Source: Salinimicrobium sp.
Lineage (GTDB): Bacteria; Bacteroidota; Bacteroidia; Flavobacteriales; Flavobacteriaceae
Assembly (NCBI GenBank): GCA_024635665.1
Contig: JAGXIM010000087.1
Location: 1 to 32,124, forward strand
Direction of reading: 5' to 3'
DNA length: 32,124 nt
The position numbers and the translations under genes are program-made. Shown one piece after another: positions 1 to 8,052 of this stretch. The notes beneath the pieces were generated by a model. That model worked only from the letters and a program-made list of their open reading frames with translations. It did no database searches and was not told the origin of the DNA. The number at the start of each line of letters is the position of its first letter. Positions within the stretch are counted from its first letter, which is position 1.

Positions 1-1491
1 ATTTTCGTTTTGGTCGTAAATTACCCGCAATAGATATTTCCCCGGTTTTATCAATTTGAAATTGATGGTGGTCCTTTCGGTGCTGTACTTTTCGGCCTGT
101 ACCACTCCCTTTTCATTGGTGAGCTGTATAATTACAGGGAATTCTTCCACATTTTGAAGGTTTATCGTAAGGTTTCCAAGGCTGGAGAGGGCCTGAGTTC
201 TAAATTGCGTTCTTAGTGTGTCGTTTTGGCTTCCTAAGAAGTCTGTAAAAGCTCCGGGCAATGCGGTTAACCTGTAGGTTTGGCTTTCTTCTTTCTCAAA
301 GGACATGATGTATTCATTGTTCCAATCGTCATACCTCGCGCTAAACGGCACTGCAAGCGTGTCCTGGTTCACCAGGTTCACCAAAGAATCGGTTACCTGT
401 ACCAGCGGGATATTCGGGCGCACCCGAACGGGTTGGTCGAGACCGATAGTTCCGGAAGGGCTGAATGTAAACTGCAGGGAATCTTGTTCCATAGTTTTTA
501 GTCGCGTGAGCAAGGTGTCCCGGGAGAAGGGAGTTTCAGCAATAAATTGTAGGGTATCCCTTTCCAGGTTTGGCTTGTACCAGTAATGTAAAGTATCTGT
601 TTCAACATCTTTTGTGATCCTGGAGGTAAAATTTTCAGGGATAGACAATGCGGTAATATCCAGGCTATCTGGATCCACAAGTCCGGTATAGCCAAAAATG
701 AGGTGCTGCTGCCCTTTTTGTTGCGGGCGTTCAAATTTTCCTGCTAAACTTTCCCGGAAAAGGATCAGGTCAAAAACAGTTTCTGTGGGAAGGGTGATAT
801 ATTCATCGGCAAAAGCAATTTTATCAGTTGCAGGATCAAAAAGATAATTGCTGTTCACATCCCTTATCCCAACCATTTGATACGTTCCTTCTTTCAGGTT
901 GTTTAATTGAAAAGTGGTGGCACTGTCGAGTGTATTCGTGACATATCGCGGCATTTGCGTGTACACCACCGAATCTGTATAAGTGGAATCCACTTCATAC
1001 AACATCACCGAAATGAAAGGATCGGGCACTTTCAGCAAAGCATCGGACACATTTCCCGCTACCGAGAGCGAATCAATGTAAGGTCCTGTGGAGAAAGCAT
1101 AGGTGAAATAATCCAGCGGATTCCCCTCTGTATTGTCTGTAATACTCCTTCCAAAGTTGATGGTGTACGTGGTGTTTGGCTCCAAAGTATCATGGATCCT
1201 AAGACGAATGGACCTACTCGCTGTTCCCAGTGGGGTGATCTCCGGGCGGGGATCCATAGGGGGCGAAATGATGATCTGCCGTTGTGGGTTGTTTAGTTTT
1301 ACGTATTCATCAAAATAGATCCTTATTTCGTTGGCGTCAAAATTTGTGGTAAAATTTTCTGGCCTTGCCCTTACATATTCGGGAGGATCAATGTCAAGCG
1401 GGCCACCGTCTGGGCTTCCCCTCCTCGCACAATTGGCGAAAGTGAGCACGAGCGTGAGTAGAAGTAGAAGGTGTAAGCCGGGCCTTTTCAT
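1..1491 (-). CDS. Ig-like domain lipoprotein, partial (C-terminus beyond window)
   Basis: The minus-strand frame is open from the ATG at 1491 to the window edge (497 codons), so the 3' end is missing. The product starts with a basic residue pair, a leucine-rich stretch and a lipobox-like FANC around residues 18-21, followed by ARRGSPDGGP; this points to a lipoprotein. Residues about 30-120 (PPEYVRARPENFTTNFDANE, then NTTYTINFG and a FSTGP ending) resemble the bacterial Ig-like fold (SbsA/Big_5 type) found in many Bacteroidota surface proteins. The following part reads like a beta-rich, prealbumin-like domain (QLNNLKEGTYQMVGIRDVN). No catalytic motif is visible. The gene lies 53 nt downstream of the ComF-family gene on the same strand and could be cotranscribed with it. 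The ATG is chosen because the signal peptide begins directly there. The family call is moderately sure and the cellular role is unknown. Confidence 0.75.
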   Translation of the reverse strand, partial: MKRPGLHLLLLLTLVLTFANCARRGSPDGGPLDIDPPEYVRARPENFTTNFDANEIRIYFDEYVKLNNPQRQIIISPPMDPRPEITPLGTASRSIRLRIHDTLEPNTTYTINFGRSITDNTEGNPLDYFTYAFSTGPYIDSLSVAGNVSDALLKVPDPFISVMLYEVDSTYTDSVVYTQMPRYVTNTLDSATTFQLNNLKEGTYQMVGIRDVNSNYLFDPATDKIAFADEYITLPTETVFDLILFRESLAGKFERPQQKGQQHLIFGYTGLVDPDSLDITALSIPENFTSRITKDVETDTLHYWYKPNLERDTLQFIAETPFSRDTLLTRLKTMEQDSLQFTFSPSGTIGLDQPVRVRPNIPLVQVTDSLVNLVNQDTLAVPFSARYDDWNNEYIMSFEKEESQTYRLTALPGAFTDFLGSQNDTLRTQFRTQALSSLGNLTINLQNVEEFPVIIQLTNEKGVVQAEKYSTERTTINFKLIKPGKYLLRVIYDQNEN

Positions 1492-1544
1492 GAAACAGGG
1501 GATTTGTTGCAAAGAAACAATTTATTCTTTTATTTCTGAAGCTG

Positions 1545-2225
1545 TCAATGTGTTACAGCCATGGTGGCAATACTTATTTTGAGCCCGGGAATTTGCAGCA
1601 GTTTTTGTGCACAGGCCTCAAGGGTGGCACCGGTAGTAACGAGGTCGTCCAGGAGGAGGATATGGGAGCCTTCAAGGATTTCGGGATGGTGCAGGGCGAA
1701 AGTTTCGTCCATACTTCCCCAGCGTGCAAAACGTTTTTTCAGGGTTTGCGTGCGTGATGCCGAAATTTTCACCAGTACGTCATCAATATAAGCTACCTCC
1801 AGTGCTTTCGCAATTTCCACCCCAAATTTTGCCACCTGGTTATATCCCCTTTTCCTAAATCTGGTTCTATGGAGCGGAACGGGAACGACCGCCGTTATTG
1901 TTGAATATTCTGGTTGTGCCTGCAATTCGCTTCCCAGCCACCTGCCCAAAAAAGCGCCGATTTCTTCGTGACCTTTGTACTTAAGGTTGTGGATTAATTT
2001 CTGGACAATTCCTTTTTTGTCAAAAAGCAGTAAAGAAGTGGCATTTTTGAGAGGAATCCTTCCGTAGAAAATCTGCTCCACAGGATTATCCTTTTCCAAA
2101 TGAAAATTGGTTACTGGTAAGGCATGTAAACATTGGGTGCAAACCACGTTCTCCCCTCCCAGGAGCGCCTTGTCACACGCATGGCAAATCCTTGGGTACA
2201 ATAATTCCAATAAATCGTGAAACAT
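1545..2225 (-). CDS. ComF family phosphoribosyltransferase-like protein
   Basis: The 226-residue product has the ComF layout: an N-terminal zinc-binding module with CxxC pairs (C14/C17 and C29/C32), then a type I phosphoribosyltransferase domain with the PRPP-binding loop DDLVTTGAT at about residues 193-201. The middle contains the family-typical LIHNLKYKG and the VPVPLHRTRFRKRGYNQ stretch. In naturally competent bacteria ComF/ComFC proteins help move single-stranded DNA into the cytoplasm; in many Bacteroidota the gene is present without proof of competence, so the role here is inferred from the family. Length is normal. The start gives the expected MFHDLLELLYPRICHAC beginning. It is divergent from the coiled-coil gene at 2295, with a palindrome in the shared 69-nt spacer. 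Confidence 0.9.
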   Translation of the reverse strand: MFHDLLELLYPRICHACDKALLGGENVVCTQCLHALPVTNFHLEKDNPVEQIFYGRIPLKNATSLLLFDKKGIVQKLIHNLKYKGHEEIGAFLGRWLGSELQAQPEYSTITAVVPVPLHRTRFRKRGYNQVAKFGVEIAKALEVAYIDDVLVKISASRTQTLKKRFARWGSMDETFALHHPEILEGSHILLLDDLVTTGATLEACAQKLLQIPGLKISIATMAVTH

Positions 2226-2263
2226 TTGTTAAGGAATTAGTAATTACGTCGTTAAAACTTCTA

Positions 2264-2279
2264 AATTTACATGTAAATT
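2264..2279. promoter_or_regulatory. 16-bp perfect palindrome between divergent genes
   Basis: AATTTACATGTAAATT is a perfect inverted repeat with no spacer, in the 69-nt region between the ComF-family gene (minus, start 2225) and the coiled-coil gene (plus, start 2295). It overlaps TAAATTTA (2262-2269), one base off the Bacteroidota -7 element TAnnTTTG and itself symmetric, so it could serve either strand. The placement would suit an operator for a dimeric regulator. AT-rich palindromes also arise by chance, so function is only inferred. Confidence 0.4.
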
Positions 2280-2294
2280 AAAAATCAAATAAAC

Positions 2295-3176
2295 ATGACT
2301 GACCAAAAAAGTAATAAAGCCTTAAAGATCCTCACCGGAGTCCTGGCAGTAGCTTTGGTAGCATTAGGAATATACACTATTAAATTCTATAACGAGGAGC
2401 AGGATAACCGCAAGGTGTTGCTGCAGGAAAAAGCAGTTATAGAAGGGGAACTCAACGATCTTATTGTAAAGTACGATGAGGCAATTGCCGAAAATGAAGG
2501 TCTTGACGATGAATTAATCGCAGCAAGGGAACGTATTGTCAACTTGCGGGACTCTGTACAGGGTATGGAAGCCGATGTTGCCCTATTGTCCCGGTACAGG
2601 CGCGAAGTGAGTAACCTGAAAGCTGAGAAAGAACAACTTTTCCAGGTGGTGGATAGCTTGAGCAACCAAAATTTGATGTTGGTAACCGAAATTGACAGCA
2701 CCAATAACGTGCTGTTGGAAAGGGTCCGGATTTCTGATTCCCTACAGCAACAAACCCGGACGATGGCTTCCCAAATCGATCAGGCCGCACAGTTGAAAGT
2801 CAGCAACCTTATTGGCGAAGGGGTAATTGAGAGGAATAGTGGACGCTTGATTGAAAACGATCGTACAAGACGGGTGGATAAAATAAGGACCTGTTTTTCG
2901 ATCCCGCCAAACAACCTGGCCGAAGCCGGGGAAAAAGATATTTATGTGCAGGTCTATAACCCCAACAATAACCTGGTCGGCGATCAAATCTCAGTACAGC
3001 ATGAAGGGGGTGTAATGGTTTACAGCGCAGCTACACAGGTGTATTACGAAAATGAAGAGCTGGATGTTTGTGTTTTGGCCAACACGATCGAAGAAAGGCT
3101 TATTGAGGGAACTTATAAAGTACTGGTTTACAATGGAACCAGCTTAATTGGCGCGACCAGTTTCAGCCTAAGATAA
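2295..3176 (+). CDS. membrane-anchored coiled-coil protein of unknown function
   Basis: The 293-residue product has a short cytoplasmic N-terminus, one hydrophobic helix (about residues 10-28, ILTGVLAVALVALGIYTI), a long heptad-rich coiled coil (about 35-165, rich in E, L, K and Q), and a C-terminal beta-rich domain (about 185-293) that reads like an extracytoplasmic module (KIRTCFSIPPNNLAEAGEKD, ending GTYKVLVYNGTSLIGATSFSLR). Similar flavobacterial proteins are sometimes named chromosome-partitioning protein, but no ParA Walker motif is present here and I do not support that name. The topology suggests a periplasm-facing protein that spans distance from the inner membrane. It is followed by an intrinsic terminator and is probably a single-gene transcript. 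Confidence 0.8.
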   Translation: MTDQKSNKALKILTGVLAVALVALGIYTIKFYNEEQDNRKVLLQEKAVIEGELNDLIVKYDEAIAENEGLDDELIAARERIVNLRDSVQGMEADVALLSRYRREVSNLKAEKEQLFQVVDSLSNQNLMLVTEIDSTNNVLLERVRISDSLQQQTRTMASQIDQAAQLKVSNLIGEGVIERNSGRLIENDRTRRVDKIRTCFSIPPNNLAEAGEKDIYVQVYNPNNNLVGDQISVQHEGGVMVYSAATQVYYENEELDVCVLANTIEERLIEGTYKVLVYNGTSLIGATSFSLR

Positions 3177-3195
3177 AACTAACTACAATTAATGA

Positions 3196-3228
3196 AGCCG
3201 CCTTGACCAGAATCAAGGCGGTTTTTTT
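3196..3228 (+). terminator. intrinsic terminator after the coiled-coil gene
   Basis: A 9-bp GC-rich perfect stem (CCGCCTTGA at 3198-3206 with TCAAGGCGG at 3213-3221), a 6-nt loop and seven T residues (3222-3228) directly follow the stop codon at 3176. The T tract runs into the predicted -7 element of glyS. Confidence 0.9.
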
Positions 3229-3235
3229 ATTTTTG
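3228..3235 (+). promoter_or_regulatory. -7 promoter element of glyS, 4 nt before the start codon
   Basis: TATTTTTG is an exact match to the Bacteroidota sigma-A -7 consensus TAnnTTTG. The terminator of the gene before lies just upstream, so glyS needs its own promoter. The -33 element is weak (CTTG at 3202-3205, spacing 22). The start of transcription predicted by this element falls at or next to the A of the ATG at 3240, which would give a leaderless mRNA. The motif match is directly seen; promoter activity is inferred. Confidence 0.6.
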
Positions 3236-3239
3236 CTAC

Positions 3240-4778
3240 ATGGCAAAACAAGAAGATTTTTTCAAAAACGTTATTTCCCATGCAAAAGAGTATGGATATA
3301 TTTTTGCATCCAGTGAAATTTATGACGGCCTTAGCGCCGTTTACGATTACGGACAAAATGGAGCCGAACTCAAAAAAAATATAAGGGAATACTGGTGGAG
3401 GAGTATGGTTCAACTAAACCAGGAAATCGTGGGGCTGGACGCTTCTATTCTTATGCACCCGGCCACCTGGAAAGCATCGGGGCACGTAGATGCTTTTAAC
3501 GACCCGCTTATTGACAATAAGGATTCAAAAAAGCGATATCGGGCCGATGTTTTAGTAGAAGATTATGCTGAAAAACTGAACCAAAAAGCGCAGAAAGAGA
3601 TCCAGAAAGCCAAAAAACGGTTTGGGGAGGCTTTTGATGAGGAACAATTTGTCAATACCAACGACCGCGTCCAAAGATATCTGGCCGAGCGCAAGCAAAT
3701 CCTGGAACGTCTCGGCCGTTCGCTTACCAATGAAGACCTTAAAGATGTAAAAGCCCTCATTGAAGAATTGGAAATTGCCGATCCAGAGACCGGTTCGAGG
3801 AACTGGACCGAAGTGCGGCAATTCAATCTTATGTTTGGGACGAAACTGGGGGCATCTTCAGAAACAGCTTCTAATCTATACCTGCGCCCGGAAACGGCAC
3901 AGGGGATATTTGTAAATTTCTCCAATGTCCAGAAAACCGGCAGGATGAAAGTCCCGTTTGGGATTGCCCAAACAGGAAAAGCCTTTAGAAACGAGATTGT
4001 CGCCAGGCAGTTCATTTTTAGAATGAGGGAATTTGAACAAATGGAAATGCAGTATTTTGTTCGTCCCGGGGAAGAATTGAAATGGTATGAGCACTGGAAA
4101 AATGTGCGCCTAAAATGGCATTTTTCGCTGGGATTAGGGGAAGAATATTATCGATTCCACGACCACGATAAACTGGCCCACTACGCAAATGCTGCGACCG
4201 ATATTGAATTTGATTATCCGTTCGGCTTTAAGGAACTTGAAGGGATCCATTCCAGGACAGATTTTGATTTGAAGGCGCACGAAGAGCATTCGGGTAAAAA
4301 ACTGAGGTTCTATGATCCAGAACTTAAAGAAAATTATGTGCCGTACGTGATCGAAACATCTATAGGCCTGGACCGTATGTTCCTGGCTGTGCTTTCTGCT
4401 TCTTTAAAGGAAGAAGAGCTCAAAGATGGCAGTTCCAGAACGGTTTTAAAGCTTCCGGCTATTTTGGCGCCACATAAAGCCGCAATTTTACCTTTGGTCA
4501 AAAAAGATGGCTTGCCAGAGCTCGCATTGGAAATTGTGGAAGACCTTAAATGGGATTTCAATGTGCAGTACGATGAAAAAGATGCAATTGGAAGAAGGTA
4601 TCGCCGCCAGGATGCTGCTGGAACTCCTTTATGTATTACTGTAGATCATGACTCCCTTGAAGACAAAATGGTGACCGTCCGGTTTAGGGACAGTATGGAG
4701 CAAAAAAGGGTTCCTATAACAGAACTTTCTGAAACCATTTCAAAAGAAGTGGATTTTAAACATTGGTTGAAGAGGTAA
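3240..4778 (+). CDS. glyS: glycine--tRNA ligase (dimeric class II type)
   Basis: This enzyme charges tRNA-Gly with glycine in the cytoplasm. The 512 residues match the single-chain homodimeric (alpha2) type rather than the split glyQ/glyS type. Recognisable segments are the N-terminal VISHAKEYGYIFASSEIYDG and YDYGQNGAELK, the RPETAQGIFVNF glycine/ATP site at about residue 215, class II motif 2 (AFRNEIVARQFIFRMREFEQ) at about 246-265, and motif 3 (SIGLDRMFLAV) at about 372-382, followed by the anticodon-binding domain (LAPHKAAILPL). The next in-frame Met lies far inside conserved sequence, so 3240 is the only sensible start. It has no visible Shine-Dalgarno sequence and sits 10 nt after a terminator. 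A strong terminator follows at 4802, so it is monocistronic. Confidence 0.97.
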   Translation: MAKQEDFFKNVISHAKEYGYIFASSEIYDGLSAVYDYGQNGAELKKNIREYWWRSMVQLNQEIVGLDASILMHPATWKASGHVDAFNDPLIDNKDSKKRYRADVLVEDYAEKLNQKAQKEIQKAKKRFGEAFDEEQFVNTNDRVQRYLAERKQILERLGRSLTNEDLKDVKALIEELEIADPETGSRNWTEVRQFNLMFGTKLGASSETASNLYLRPETAQGIFVNFSNVQKTGRMKVPFGIAQTGKAFRNEIVARQFIFRMREFEQMEMQYFVRPGEELKWYEHWKNVRLKWHFSLGLGEEYYRFHDHDKLAHYANAATDIEFDYPFGFKELEGIHSRTDFDLKAHEEHSGKKLRFYDPELKENYVPYVIETSIGLDRMFLAVLSASLKEEELKDGSSRTVLKLPAILAPHKAAILPLVKKDGLPELALEIVEDLKWDFNVQYDEKDAIGRRYRRQDAAGTPLCITVDHDSLEDKMVTVRFRDSMEQKRVPITELSETISKEVDFKHWLKR

Positions 4779-4801
4779 TACTTTTCCATATAATTAGAGT
4801 T

Positions 4802-4836
4802 AAAAAAGGACAATTACTGCGGAATTGTCCTTTTTT
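4802..4836 (+). terminator. intrinsic terminator after glyS
   Basis: A 14-bp perfect stem (4802-4815 with 4823-4836, core GGACAATT/AATTGTCC) with a 7-nt loop is followed by further T residues to 4838. The A run at the 5' side means it could also work for transcripts from the other strand. Confidence 0.9.
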
Positions 4837-4869
4837 TTGTTTGGATCATTCCTATTTCAGTAAATTTAG

Positions 4870-7869
4870 ATGTTGAAAAAAGTTTCTCACATGGTGAATC
4901 GATATTGCTTTTTGATCCTCTTTTTATTCTTTCTTTCTCCTCATATGGTGGCGCAGGTCCAGGAGCAGGCTTCTCCTGTTTTAATGGGATCGGCAAAAGC
5001 AATTCCTTCCAAACCTTTGTCTTCAAAAGAACTTCTGCCGGCCGGGGGGAAGTTCAAAATATTTAATCCAAAGAACCGCAGTGCAAATAAAGTAGTACCT
5101 GGTAAAGGCTATCCCAAGACCATGGATGCTGCCTGGCAGAAAAATCTGGGGAAAATCGATGCAAAAGGGACTATTTTTACTTTTGAGGCGGCAAATTCGG
5201 GTTCGACCCCAACAGATCCTACCGGGGCAGTTGGCCCCAATCATTATGTCAACGCATGGAATTCGGCTTTTGCCATCTACGATAAAGAAGGAAATGTACT
5301 TTCCCCGCCTGCTGCTCTGGAAACCATAGGAGGGACTTTTGAGGGCGAAGATATGGGTGATCCCATTGTACTGTATGATTCCTTTGCCGATAGGTTTATC
5401 ATAACCCAGTTTAGTGGATGTGCAGAACCAGATTGTTTTGACCGGGTGCATGAAACAAATAGTTTGTTAATGGCAATTTCCCAGGGACCGGACCCTGTCA
5501 ATGACGGCTGGTACACTTACCGTTTTAAAACCGGCACGTTCCCAGATTATCCCAAATGGTTTATATGGAGTGACGGGTATTATGTCACGACCAACCAGGA
5601 TCCAAATGACCCAGATTATAAAGAAGTAGTGTATGTGCTTGAGCGGGACAAGATCCTGCAGGGGGAAGAAGCAAGCCATATTGGGCTCCCGCTGCCAGGA
5701 GCCAGAGAAAACGGATTTTACAGCCCTGCCGCATTTAATGCAGTAGGCGATGTGTTGCCACCCAAAGGGAACGCACCTGTTTTGTTCTTTCAGGATGATG
5801 CCTGGCTGGGTGTCAACCAGGACCACTTGAAAATTTGGCTCGTGAATGTGGATTGGGAAAACCTTGCAAATTCCACTATAGAAGAATCACAGGAAATAGG
5901 CCCTTCTGAAGGGGTTACTCCCTTTCACTCCACTTTTGACGGCGGATCTTTTCTTAATCTCTCGCAACCCGAAGGCGCCCCAGATGTAGATGCACTGCAA
6001 GGCGCTGTGATGTATCCCACAACCTATAGAAGGTTTCCCACCCACAATTCGGTGGTCTTTAATTTTGTGGTAGACGTGGATCCTTCCGTGCTCGAGCATG
6101 CGGGAATTCGGTGGTACGAGTTACGACAGGAGCCAAATGGCGGCCCCTGGAGCGTTTATCAGGAGGGGACGTATGCACCAGATTATTCCAATCGCTGGTG
6201 CGGCAGTATAGGAATAGATAAACACGGCAACATAGGCCTGGGTTTCACCATTCTTAACGACGATGCCGGGAACCCCATGTACCCTTCCTTGATGTACACG
6301 GGAAGATATTCGGGTGATCCTTTGGGAATAATGACCATAAGAGAAGAGCCCATTGCAATTGGAACCGTTCCCAATCCTAAAACGCGCTACGGCGATTATT
6401 CACACATAAGCATAGATCCTGTAGATGATGAGACTTTTTGGTTCATTGGAGAGTATTTTGAGCCCGGTTCGCGGCTTAATAAAGTAGGGGTTTTTGTGGT
6501 CGCACCAGAGTTCCAGAATGATGTTGGGATCGTAGGCGTAACTGCCCCTATTTCGGCTTCTTTGGGAAATTCAGAGGAGATCACGGTGATTCTCAGAAAC
6601 TTTGGAGAACTTCCGCAGTCCAACATCCCGGTTTCATATTCTATTGACGGCGGCGAAACAATTACTGAAACTTTTACAGGCACGGTTCCTTCCACTGGAC
6701 AACGGGAATTCACCTTTTCTGCGCGGGGCGATTTTTCTGAAGAAGGCCAGAGCTACACCCTTTCTGTAGAGACAAATCTGGACAATGACGAGGATAGAAC
6801 CAATGACCGGTACGTGGAAATAATCGAACACCTGCCACCTCGGGATGTGGGGATCACCGTGATCCATTCCCCAGAGACAGGCGAAAATCTGGCCATGGAA
6901 GAGGTGATCGTGACGGTCGAAAACTTTGGGGGAGAGCCCCAGAGCAATTTCCCAATTGGGTTTAGTGTAGACGGTAGTGAATTGATCACCGAAACTTTTT
7001 CGCAGGTTGTAGGGATAAATGAAGAAGCAGTATTCACCTTTGAGACCAGGGTGGATGTTTCCGAAACCAGGAAGTTTGAAATTTTTACAACAACGCTGCT
7101 TTCTGAAGATGCCATAGTAGAAAACGATAGTAAGGTTAAGATCATCGCCAACATAAATTGTATCCCCGAAGGATCTGATTGCGGCTTTGGGGATGGCATT
7201 ATTAACTTCTATTTGCAGGATATTGTCAATGAAAATATCTACTGCACGAATGGTTATGTCGATTTTATTGGTGGTTTTTCCACGCAGTTGGATCGCTCCC
7301 ATGGAATTTTCCAGGTGGGCGTGTCAACGGCCTTTTCAGGCAATGAGTTTTCCCTGTGGATCGATTTTAACGACAATGCCTATTTTGAACAGGAAGAACG
7401 GTTAATTTCATCTCAGGTAATTCCTACTGCAAACAGGGTTTTTATGTATGAATTCACCATTCCTGAAGATGCTCCTTTAGGCGAACATTTAATGAGAGTA
7501 CGTGGGATGGATCCCGATTTTGGCGGCGACCTCAACAACCCTTGTGACGTGATGGATTACGGGACCACCCATGATTATGCCATCGAAATTGTAAGCGGGA
7601 TCGATGAATCTGTGCTCGATGATGGGGAATTGATCGTGAGCTCGGTGGAAGGGAATATTTTTGAAGTGTTGCTTACCACGAGTTATCAGGCTCCTGTGTG
7701 GTTCACGGTGCACGATATGTTAGGCCAGAAACTGGTGGAAAACAGACTCGAAAAGTCCTTTTTGGGCTACGAATATACCCTGGATATGTCCTACGCAGCT
7801 ACGGGAGTTTACCTCGTGCGGGTAGGGACGCGCGAAGAGGGCAAAGTCCAGCGGATCATTGTCCGCTAG
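4870..7869 (+). CDS. large secreted protein with CARDB-like repeats, GEVED domain and T9SS sorting domain
   Basis: The 999-residue product begins with a signal peptide (hydrophobic core FLILFLFFLSPHMVAQ). Residues about 80-545 form a large beta-rich region starting with PTDPTGAVGPNHYV, a motif common in Bacteroidota secreted proteins; no catalytic site is recognised. Two tandem CARDB-like adhesive repeats follow (about 551 and 658, each starting with DVGI and containing NFGE/NFGG.PQSN.P). A GEVED domain comes next (about 761-909, with LWIDFNDNAYFEQEERL and DYAIEI), then a C-terminal type A T9SS sorting domain (about 911-999, with a beta-hairpin and GVYLVRVGT...KVQRIIVR). It is therefore inferred to pass the outer membrane by the type IX system and be attached at the surface or released. 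A second possible start is the ATG at 4891, which still leaves a full signal peptide; a near-consensus TAAATTTA at 4861-4868 would favour it. Confidence 0.88.
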   Translation: MLKKVSHMVNRYCFLILFLFFLSPHMVAQVQEQASPVLMGSAKAIPSKPLSSKELLPAGGKFKIFNPKNRSANKVVPGKGYPKTMDAAWQKNLGKIDAKGTIFTFEAANSGSTPTDPTGAVGPNHYVNAWNSAFAIYDKEGNVLSPPAALETIGGTFEGEDMGDPIVLYDSFADRFIITQFSGCAEPDCFDRVHETNSLLMAISQGPDPVNDGWYTYRFKTGTFPDYPKWFIWSDGYYVTTNQDPNDPDYKEVVYVLERDKILQGEEASHIGLPLPGARENGFYSPAAFNAVGDVLPPKGNAPVLFFQDDAWLGVNQDHLKIWLVNVDWENLANSTIEESQEIGPSEGVTPFHSTFDGGSFLNLSQPEGAPDVDALQGAVMYPTTYRRFPTHNSVVFNFVVDVDPSVLEHAGIRWYELRQEPNGGPWSVYQEGTYAPDYSNRWCGSIGIDKHGNIGLGFTILNDDAGNPMYPSLMYTGRYSGDPLGIMTIREEPIAIGTVPNPKTRYGDYSHISIDPVDDETFWFIGEYFEPGSRLNKVGVFVVAPEFQNDVGIVGVTAPISASLGNSEEITVILRNFGELPQSNIPVSYSIDGGETITETFTGTVPSTGQREFTFSARGDFSEEGQSYTLSVETNLDNDEDRTNDRYVEIIEHLPPRDVGITVIHSPETGENLAMEEVIVTVENFGGEPQSNFPIGFSVDGSELITETFSQVVGINEEAVFTFETRVDVSETRKFEIFTTTLLSEDAIVENDSKVKIIANINCIPEGSDCGFGDGIINFYLQDIVNENIYCTNGYVDFIGGFSTQLDRSHGIFQVGVSTAFSGNEFSLWIDFNDNAYFEQEERLISSQVIPTANRVFMYEFTIPEDAPLGEHLMRVRGMDPDFGGDLNNPCDVMDYGTTHDYAIEIVSGIDESVLDDGELIVSSVEGNIFEVLLTTSYQAPVWFTVHDMLGQKLVENRLEKSFLGYEYTLDMSYAATGVYLVRVGTREEGKVQRIIVR

Positions 7870-8002
7870 TTTTTCGGTTTTTTCCTCGGAAATTTACAGC
7901 TCTCAGATTTTTGCCTTTTTTGCATTATTTCTGAAGGAAAAGCGCAAGGAAATATTTTCTTCTGAAAATGCCATTTTTGGATACTAAAATTATCTTTCTG
8001 GA

Positions 8003-8033
8003 TCTGAAGAACTGTTCGAAAATGTTATTTTTG
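8003..8033 (+). promoter_or_regulatory. predicted promoter of xth
   Basis: TCTG (8003-8006), a 19-nt spacer and TATTTTTG (8026-8033) match the Bacteroidota layout TTTG-N19-TAnnTTTG with one mismatch in the -33 box. Transcription would start around 8038-8040, about 13 nt before the xth ATG. The rest of the 183-nt space 7870-8052 holds no gene and no clear terminator; it contains two similar short words, AAAATGCCATTTTTGG (7965-7980) and AAAATGTTATTTTTGG (8019-8034). Confidence 0.6.
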
Positions 8034-8052
8034 GGCAACGAAAATCTTCAGA

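Noticed and set aside
280-1582. Several plus-strand open frames of 60-130 residues
   Set aside because: They are shadows of the minus-strand Ig-like lipoprotein gene, whose frame is open without interruption from 1491 to the window edge.
2295-3176. Chromosome-partitioning (ParA) assignment for the coiled-coil protein
   Set aside because: There is no Walker A or B motif; the protein is a single-helix membrane anchor with a coiled coil.
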